In this document: positions 57,210 through 64,000 of the stretch, one piece after another
How positions within the stretch are numbered: position 1 is the first letter of the stretch
Layout: every line of letters begins with the position of its first letter
Assembly (NCBI RefSeq): GCF_017591425.1
Contig: NW_024467121.1
Location: 17,620,707 to 17,684,706, forward strand
Direction of reading: 5' to 3'
Length of the DNA stretch: 64,000 nt
Origin: Ochotona curzoniae
Taxonomy: Eukaryota; Chordata; Mammalia; Lagomorpha; Ochotonidae
Made by a program: the position numbers and the translations under genes
Notes under the pieces: generated by a model
Told to the model about the DNA's origin: nothing
Seen by the model: the letters and a program-made list of their open reading frames with translations, nothing else
Database searches by the model: none

Positions 57210-59149
57210 ATAGATACCACTGGCCTTTCTTGTGGCTGTATCTTTGGAAATCACAAGAACCTTATATCAGTGTCTGAAATTATCCAGCCATTAAGTTGGA
57301 AAAAATACCTGAAGAAACTTTTTATGGTGGCAGAGACTATTAGTGCCCAAACAGACACTAGCTACCCTGTTTGGAGGATGTAGTACTCAGCCCCCTGGAA
57401 ATCACGGCTCTCCACTTCTGATACATGATATAATCATATCCCACTATGATGATACTGATTGCATATGTTGCAAAAGTACTTCTAAACTTCACAATTTCTA
57501 GGGAATCTGAGTGGCCAAAAGCACCAGGTGCCCCTGATGGAACTCTGAGAAGGTAGGCAGAAGGAGTGTCAGCAGGAATGGAAAATAGGGAATGTTCTTC
57601 TGTCCTTCCATCAGAGCCCAATTGTCTCTTGGTGCTGCTTCGTGAGCACACACAACCTGCCCCTCAGGTCACACGCTTTACTCCAGGAACTTTCTGCTAG
57701 ACAGCCTCTCGTAGGTTCCCTGGATTCTGCTGGTCAAAGTTAAACAGCAGAATTAATTTGTAGTGAGATGTCCATGGTCCAAGGCTTATTATAATACCAT
57801 CCTAAAATTATATATAGAGTAATGAGAATTTTATAGTGATCCACCAAAGTGGTCATCAGAGATGGAAATGTTTGGCTCTATAGTTCATATGGGCCTAAAA
57901 CTAGAATGTAGTTCTAGAATCAATTACTACACAGCTATTTCATCTGTGAACTTACAGTCTTCCTGAGGAGGATAGGGAAAGAGTTAATAAATAGACATAT
58001 GAGTGATGATTTATTATGATTCTTTTTAATGTAAAACCATTTGTTTATGATTTGTATCTCATGATCCCAACGCTTTTAAAACTACAGTTAATTGTTGAAC
58101 CTACTGAAATAGGAAATCCTATAGAATAACCTGGGTGCCGAATGTCATGTTTACTTTTCTAACTTGGCTCCCAAACACTGGCAGCAGCTTACTACCTTGC
58201 TCAACAACCCGCATCCATATCTGCTGAGCCCTAGTGTCCCTTGGCCAGTCATTTGTCTTCTTTGAGCAGGGCCTCCCTCTGCACTACATGGCAGCTGGGA
58301 AAGGAGGCAGGTACTAGGAATTAATGTGAGACCTGAGGAATTGGCCTGGCCGCTCTGATACATGTTGTAACCACTGACCATGGCAGAGCATCTGTGGGTT
58401 TTATAGGTGTTTAACCACCCACTTTCCACTGATGTTCGAAACAGAACCTGCATAGGGAGACGGACCCGTCTCCTGAATCCGATTGCTGAGCCATCTGGTG
58501 TTGCCCCTGACCTGGAAATAAATCTAGTATATTTCAGACCTGAATTACAGCTGGTATGGGGAAATCAGAGAAACAGGTGGTTCCCTTAACAGCTGTATGC
58601 TCAGCTAGGGCCAGTAAGAAAGAAAATTTCATGCTTGTCGAACAATCATGGGTTTTCTGGGATCTATAGTAAGTTCCCTAATCTTTTACCATAGTAATTA
58701 CTACATTAAGGCAAATAATGATGGTTCTGCCTTCTTTGTCAAGATATTCACTGAAGGTTAATGAAGCTAAGATTTTTAAGTCAGTATATTAAGTGAAGAT
58801 GAATGAAAAAAAGACTGGTTTCTAGCTGGGAGTATAGTCACAGAAACAACACTGTTTCAAATGCTTTATTATTCTGTAAGTACGTGTTAAAGTCCATGAT
58901 AGACAAACACTAAGTATTGCATCTAAAATGACTTCAAAATTGGAGGACTGTGTTTTTCCATGAAGTTTTAAGATAAACAAATAATGCATTATTAGTTGAA
59001 TCATTACACTTGCCATATACAGTATAAGACACTTTTAGCCCAATAAACTTAAAGAATAATTTTGGTTCTATTTATGTGTTCCTATAGAAGCACTTGGACT
59101 GTTTATCCACATAATGATAGGGGTATACTTTAGGCAAATTTCATATTTA
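57208..59149. other. Unique intron sequence
   Basis: There is no recognisable exon, RNA gene or repeat. Short frames such as 57358-57651 and 58151-58453 on the minus strand carry no recognisable motif. Confidence 0.5.
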
Positions 59150-59300
59150 TTCATCGATGCAGAGACAATGAAACTAAACTAACTATGGTATGGAGAAAAT
59201 AAAATATTTCCTCCAAAGTCATGCAGGAAGCAAGTTAGGAAAGCAATAATCTTGAGGCAATATCCTGATTTTACTATCTGCCCCCAAAGCTTCCATATTT
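59150..59300 (-). mobile_element. MIR SINE fragment
   Basis: GCAGAGACAATGAAACTAAACTAACTATGG...ATATTTCCTCCAAAGTCATGCAGGAAGCAAGTTAGG follows reverse MIR (gatgaggaaactgaggcacagagagg...acttgcccaaggtcacacagctagtaagtgg). The tail end is degraded. Confidence 0.55.
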
Positions 59301-59889
59301 GTACAATTGTGTAAGCAGGAAAGAAATCCAGCCCTGGACTGTTCTTAAGTCCATGGGTGTGTGAAGGAACTGTGTCCTAAAGTTAGGTACCCTTTTCCAA
59401 ATTCACACACTGTTGGGTCTGGGGCAAACGAGCTGATGGGAGATCTCTAACCAATGTTACCTAGGATGCTCTGTGAGTTACAATAAAACTGTAGTTTATT
59501 TGGGGATCATCTTAAGGAATCTGCTTAAATGGACATATAGTAAATTAGCTCAGAGCTTTGCAAAGATTGAAGGGATCCATAGTGAAAAATCCCTGATGTC
59601 ACCGGATGCATAAGCAGGGTGGACCCTAGATGACATCGGCAGGAGTTTGGTCAGTTTAGGTACCTTCCCAGCTCCTCTGTTGTTTGTTTGATTTCCCTAT
59701 GCTTTGAGACACTGCTCTCCATTCCCCACCCCTCTTCACTTGCCGTTCCATACTGCTCAGATAGCAGCTTCAAATGTTCCATTCAACAAAAACAAAAGTG
59801 AAAAGTAAAACCCACCTACCTTTTTCAGTCATGAAAAAGAACATTGTTCAAAAAGAAGGCCAACAGGTTAAGCCATACTTAGGATGACC

Positions 59890-60122
59890 ACAAGTCATAA
59901 CAGGGTGCTGATTTCAGCCCCAAGTACTCTGCTTCTCATCTGGCTCCTTGCTGATATACCTGGGAACAGTAGACCAGGTACCTCAGTTTCTGCCACCCGC
60001 ATGGGAGACTGTGATGGAGTTCTAAGCTTCTGTCCCAGCCAGCTATTGCAGCCGTTTGAGGTGTGAACTTGCACATGAAAGATCCATCTCTGCCCCTTTC
60101 AAATAAATAAATCTTAAAGGGA
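59890..60122 (+). mobile_element. C-repeat SINE, 5' part shortened
   Basis: Forward copy: CTCATCTGGCTCCTTGCTGATATACCTGGGAACAGTAGACCAGG, CACCCGCATGGGAGACTGTGATGGAGTTC, CCAGCTATTGCAGCCGTTTGAGG, GAAAGATCCATCTCTGCCCC and a TTTCAAATAAATAAATC tail. The tRNA-like head is not clear. Confidence 0.82.
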
Positions 60123-61974
60123 AAAAGCACTTTACATTGCCAGATTCTCACTAAGATACAAAAAACAACCAACAATCAAAAGTCTCCTTCTGCTGGGGTA
60201 GCATCTTAATGCATAACAGAAGGTCTGTGCCTTCCTAGTGGGCTCTCAGTCAGTGCTAAGGGTTTGGATGGGTCACTATATAAAGAAAAGAGCTTCCTCT
60301 ATCCCCCAAATCACTGTGTGTTGGTCCAAGCTTTTCACATTCACTCAACATGAAAGGGACACATGATTCCCTCACTTTATGCCATCTTTGTCCCTTGCTG
60401 CTTTTATATTTTGCTCTTTCCCTGCAGTTTGTCATTCTGCTGTTCTTTTAGGCCAACTTAAACTGGTCATTCCTGGCTATGAACATGGACAAACTGACTG
60501 ACATTTGTTTTTCATCTCTCAAGTTAACTCTTCCACACAAACTGCTCCATCTTTAAATCTTCTTTTTCAGAGTGTCTGACCTCCAGAATGACCCTGCCTA
60601 AAAGTATCAGATTCCACCTCTTTTTTGAAGCTTTGAATATTAAACGAGATTGAAAAGTGGAACTTTTCCATTGATCTATATCCAGAAGCTAACCCCAAAA
60701 AGACCAGAAAAGGGCAAGCAGAACTTAATGAGGTCTGTCGGAGATGTTGAGATGGCTTTTCTTGTTTTTCTTTTTTCCCAAATATAGTGAAACATGGTGC
60801 ATATTTTTCTTCTGAAAATGTTTAGAGTGGGTTATTAGAAGTTGAAACTTGACTTTCCTGCTTAGGATCATGACTGAGTTTCAAGCACACCTTTCATTTT
60901 TCTGGGGTTTACACTGCCAATGAAGTTAAAATCTCTGGTTGACTAGTTATCAAAAAGTAGACTGTCGAGCAGCATAGCCAAATAAACTATGGTCAAGAAG
61001 TCAAATCAGCTGAATTATGAGCCTATTTTAAAATAGAGATGCTTTCCTTCTCAGGTTCTTTAAAGATGGATTTCTGACACTTGAATGCATGAAAGTTTCC
61101 AAATTCTGATATAGTTGGACTCTACTTTTCCAAAAGATTTTGAATCTTAGTCTTGATGGGATTAAGTTTAGGTGAGTTTCTGGGTGAGAATGAGGAATCT
61201 TAGATGGAACTCACAAAGCTATGTGAATGGTTTTTGTACTTCAGTTTCCTCTTTCTCTGCAGGAGTTTTTATTTTGTGAAATCAGAATATTGATAGATGA
61301 TTCTAAATCATTGATGTCCTTCCTTGCCAGCTCCCTTTCCTAAAACTGTCATTTTGTTCTCATCTTTTTCTTGGTGTGTATGTCTCCCCTGCCAAACCAG
61401 TACTGATGATTCAGAGCTGCACATCTCTCCCGTGCTGCTTTCTGTGCTCGCATGCATCTCTGTAAGCTGTATTCCTGTTTCTTTCTGTGTCTGTGAGTTC
61501 AAAGTTAAGATTGTGTGCACACATCCAGTCTTAATTAAGTGTCTTGCCCTGTTTTTTTCCCAATCTTAGCATACAAAAAAGGTAGTATCTTTATCTCTAA
61601 TTTTTTTTAAGTCTGTCTCCTTCATCCAAGCCTTGTTGTGCTGAGAGAATTCTATGCTGATGAAAAAATCATTAGCCACTGTTTTTATCTGCAAGTTGAA
61701 GTGTAGGGGATAACCATCCTGCAGGATGCAGAAAGAAAGGTCTCAGGTCTCTGCACCGTTTACTTTGATGAAAGAGCTTGGTTGGGAAAGGGTGTCTGCT
61801 GGCCTTATCTGGAGGGGCTTTCAGATTGGAGTCCTGTGGGCTCTCGGAAATGAGCATTCAAGAGTTTCCCAGCTGGTGTGCCATGGCTGTATTTAAAACA
61901 TGGACTATACCAACATCTTTGGGGGCATATAGCCACCCTTTTTAAAACTTGACTTCTGGTTAGAATGCAATCTT

Positions 61975-62110
61975 TACCTTTCACAAATATGTACTGAATG
62001 CCATGTACGCAGAACTTTGCGTTATGTACTATGATGAAGATAAAAAAAGAATATAAAGATAATGCCTTCGTTATCCCAGCTTTTAAGAAGCTTGTGATCC
62101 AGTTGGCAAA
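61975..62110 (+). mobile_element. L2/MIR-type ancient repeat fragment
   Basis: TTTCACAAATATGTACTGAATGCCATGTACGCAGAACTTTGCGTTATGTACTATGATGAAGATAAAAAAAGAATATAAAGATAATGCC...TTTTAAGAAGCTTGTGATCCAG resembles the old repeat pattern caaatatttattgagcacctactatgtgc...ggcactg...ggagcttacagtctag. Confidence 0.5.
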
Positions 62111-62504
62111 ACCTTTGAATTTAGAAGGTTTTAAAAGCATGGTGTTCTAGAGGTATTTCAGAGAGTCATGGTTAATGTAAATTTATGCTATTGTTACTAT
62201 GATTAAATACTTGTCTTTAAAGTAGCTGCTATGCCACAGGTCATATTCACCTCAGCCACCCAGTGCCACCTCCCACCCTCACTCTTGAATAGCTCTATTC
62301 CAAAGAGTTGACGCACAGAGTTTTGAATTGGTTTCCAACGTGGGTAAAGCTAATAAATATGATTTTGGATGAAAGGCGCTGTGTAAATGCTTGAGATGTT
62401 GTTATAACTGTTCTCATACGCTTTATTATTTTTAAATTGTGCATCCTTTTAAGTAGATTATTTGTTCACCGCAGTCTCCATTATATCTAAGCAAAGCATT
62501 CACA

Positions 62505-62538
62505 GAAATTTCTAAAACCTTTTCATTTCTCTCTGTAG
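62505..62538 (+). promoter_or_regulatory. CELF2: 3' splice site of the second CELF2 exon
   Basis: TTTCTAAAACCTTTTCATTTCTCTCTGTAG ends at 62538. It has a good U/C tract and a TCTAAAAC that could serve as branch point about 25 nt upstream. The first exonic base is G, giving a standard CTGTAG|G acceptor. Confidence 0.93.
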
Positions 62539-62621
62539 GTTGTTGTTTCGTAACATTTTATACAAGAAAAGCTGCACTTGAGGCCCAGAATGCACTGCAC
62601 AATATTAAAACTTTACCTGGG
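62539..62621 (+). CDS. CELF2: CELF2 exon: RNP1 and second half of RRM1
   Basis: These 83 nt complete codon 60 (G from the previous exon plus GT gives Gly). They then encode [20 protein letters not shown] followed by NIKTLPG, residues 61-87. With Lys59-Gly60 this forms the RNP1 octamer KGCCFVTF, whose aromatic residues (Phe63, Phe66) stack on RNA bases. The following helix holds [12 protein letters not shown]. The residues Ile-Lys-Thr-Leu after Asn fit CELF2; CELF1 has Met-Lys-Val-Leu there. The exon ends in phase 0. Its 83-nt length and boundaries match the conserved CELF gene structure. No stop or frameshift. Confidence 0.97.
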
Positions 62622-62627
62622 GTGAGT
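62622..62627 (+). promoter_or_regulatory. CELF2: 5' splice site after the second CELF2 exon
   Basis: CCTGGG|GTGAGT is a near-consensus donor, clearly stronger than the GTACAG donor of the previous exon. The next exon lies outside the window. Confidence 0.94.
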
Positions 62628-63785
62628 CGGTTTACTTTTGTACCAGAATCACTTTATTGCTTGAAAATGGTCCTTTCAACTGAAGGTTCTAGTTATGAGC
62701 TCTTAGTGCCAAAAATGACTTTGGTCTTTTGAGGAGTGTGTGCTGACCCCTCTGTTCCCTACAGCAGCCGAACCAGCTGGCCAGCCCATAGTGAAGCGCT
62801 GGCATTAGCATTGATGGGAAGAGCTCTCAAATAGCATGTCCCCTGGTTAGAAAATCAGAGTGACCCCACTGGGTAGCAGCAGCTGCCAAAGTGTATTGGG
62901 TGGGCTAAGATTTTAAAAGGACAAAACCCAACACACACAAGAGAAGCAAATGGAAAAGGAAAAGCTTTTACTCACCAGGAACCCCTTTTCAGATTTAGTC
63001 TTTATATTTTCTTTTGAAAGAACAAAAATGTACTCTCTGCAGCCATAATATTAAGCCTCCTAATGGTTTCCAAACAGTCAATGGTGGTTAACAAAGTCAA
63101 TGTTTTAACGCCTTTGTGGCTTCGTGTTGATATAGAACAGAAAATACAAAATTTATGGTATTTTTTCCATTTCTTTCCCAATCATATTTCATGATCAGTA
63201 CAATTCTCTAGAAATGAACTGATACTGCATCATAATGTAGTATTTCTGAAGAATTTTGTGTGGCATGTTCATATACATTTCCCTTTGCTATTTGCATGTT
63301 TTTCCTGTTGGTCAAAATGTCAGTGATGAGGTAGTTCCGTATTGTAATGATGTGCCTTGGATATAGTAAGCAGTACAATTTTTATTGAAGTTTGGTTTTA
63401 TAAGTGAAAGATAACATTGCTTTCAAGTTGTAGTTTTGACATTATATTGTTTATGTGTCTCTGTACAAGTACACAAACATTGTATATAGGTGTGCACATG
63501 TAAGCATTTTGTCACCTTTTACCCCTGAGAAAAGAAAGCATTTTCGTAAAACACATTACATCCATTAAAAATTTTATGTTTGCAGTTACAAAGTACTCAA
63601 CAAAAGGGTTCCAAAACAAGAACTTCTTACCACAAGGCAATAAATTATGAACCTGGTTCTTGAATTATACCACTTTTGTCTTTTAAAGGGAGCAAATCAA
63701 AGAATTAAAAGGTTCAGAAAGTGACATCAGAACACTCCCTCCCAATTTAGCTGATTTCTCCTTGAAAGTACTGACGTGTTTTTGT
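62628..63785 (+). other. CELF2: Start of the next CELF2 intron
   Basis: Non-coding, AT-rich, with no recognised repeat or exon. It continues beyond the right edge. Confidence 0.85.
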
Positions 63786-63789
63786 TTTA

Positions 63790-64000
63790 TTTTAAAGATT
63801 TATATATTTTTATTGGAAAGGAAGATTCACAGAGATATGGGGAGACAGGGAGAAAGATCCTACATGTGCTGGTTCACTCCCCAAATGGCTGCAGTGGCCA
63901 GAGTTAAGCTGATCCAAAGTAAGGAGGCAGGAGCATCTTCTGGGTATCCCATGAGGGTACAGGCTACCAAGGACCTGGGTCATCCTACGGTGCTCTCCCA
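63790..64000 (-). mobile_element. C-repeat SINE cut by the window edge
   Basis: Reverse-strand copy: TTTTAAAGATTTATATATTTTTATTGGAAAGGAAGATTCACAGAGATATGGGGAGACAGGGAG, GTGCTGGTTCACTCCCCAAATGGCTGCAGTGGCCAGAG, GGAGGCAGGAGCATCTTCTGGGTATCCC, GGGTCATCCTACGGTGCTCTCCCA. About two thirds are present before the window ends. Confidence 0.92.

Larger units (their letters stand above)
3172..62538 (+). other. CELF2: CELF2 intron, 59.4 kb, phase 1
   Basis: The intron is bounded by the donor at 3172 and the acceptor at 62537-62538, with phase 1 at both ends. It contains no further coding exon that I can recognise. The next expected protein residues after SKG are found only at 62539, so no constitutive exon is missing between them. 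Repeats are listed separately. Stretches such as 3178-5240, 12000-13950, 15370-16700, 17530-18320, 42000-43530 and 60130-61970 hold unique sequence in which I see nothing specific. Confidence 0.93.

Noticed and set aside
57162..57383. A 73-codon frame starting with alternating Cys-Val
   Set aside because: It is a translation of the GT microsatellite.

Overview
This window is a piece of a mammalian nuclear genome, almost certainly from a lagomorph. Two kinds of evidence support this. First, it contains two coding exons of the RNA-binding-protein gene CELF2 (CUGBP2/ETR-3) with normal GT-AG splice sites. Second, it holds about 25 copies of one tRNA-derived SINE with the wording of the lagomorph C-repeat (CSINE): CATATGGGAT, GAACCAGCAGATGG, CTCCTGGCTCCT and a tail such as AAATAAATAAAT. 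Several younger copies have a form (TTGGAAAGTCAGAT, GATCTTCCGTC) that looks more like pika than rabbit to me. That last point is recalled family knowledge and was not tested.

Layout. Positions 1-2200 are non-coding DNA 5' of the first exon seen here (5' flank or an upstream CELF2 intron, depending on transcript). Positions 2200-2850 are GC/CpG-richer, with an NF-Y-type CCAAT box, a GC box and clustered CpGs, and look like an internal promoter. A pyrimidine tract of about 90 nt leads into the exon at 2975-3171. This exon carries the [10 protein letters not shown] start and the first half of RRM1. A 59.4-kb intron follows (3172-62538). The next exon (62539-62621, 83 nt) completes the RNP1 motif of RRM1. 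The start of the following intron runs off the right edge.

The intron is mostly unique sequence with interspersed repeats. Its main repeats are a twin-primed (5'-inverted) L1 at 22723-26948 inserted into an older SINE, an old, much-decayed L1 antisense to the gene (about 26980-32230), and a third 5'-truncated antisense L1 (about 33570-34740). Others are SINEs in both orientations, several MIR/L2 relics, one hAT-like DNA transposon relic, a (GT)24 and a (CTTT)16 microsatellite, and a 14-bp x3 tandem repeat.

No open reading frame outside the two CELF2 exons and the decayed L1 ORF2 fragments looks like a gene. I found no undescribed biological system. The items most worth a second look are the putative internal promoter, the (GT)24 tract in the pre-mRNA of a GU-binding protein, the tail-to-tail SINE pair that could form double-stranded RNA, and the nested twin-primed L1 with recoverable target-site duplications.
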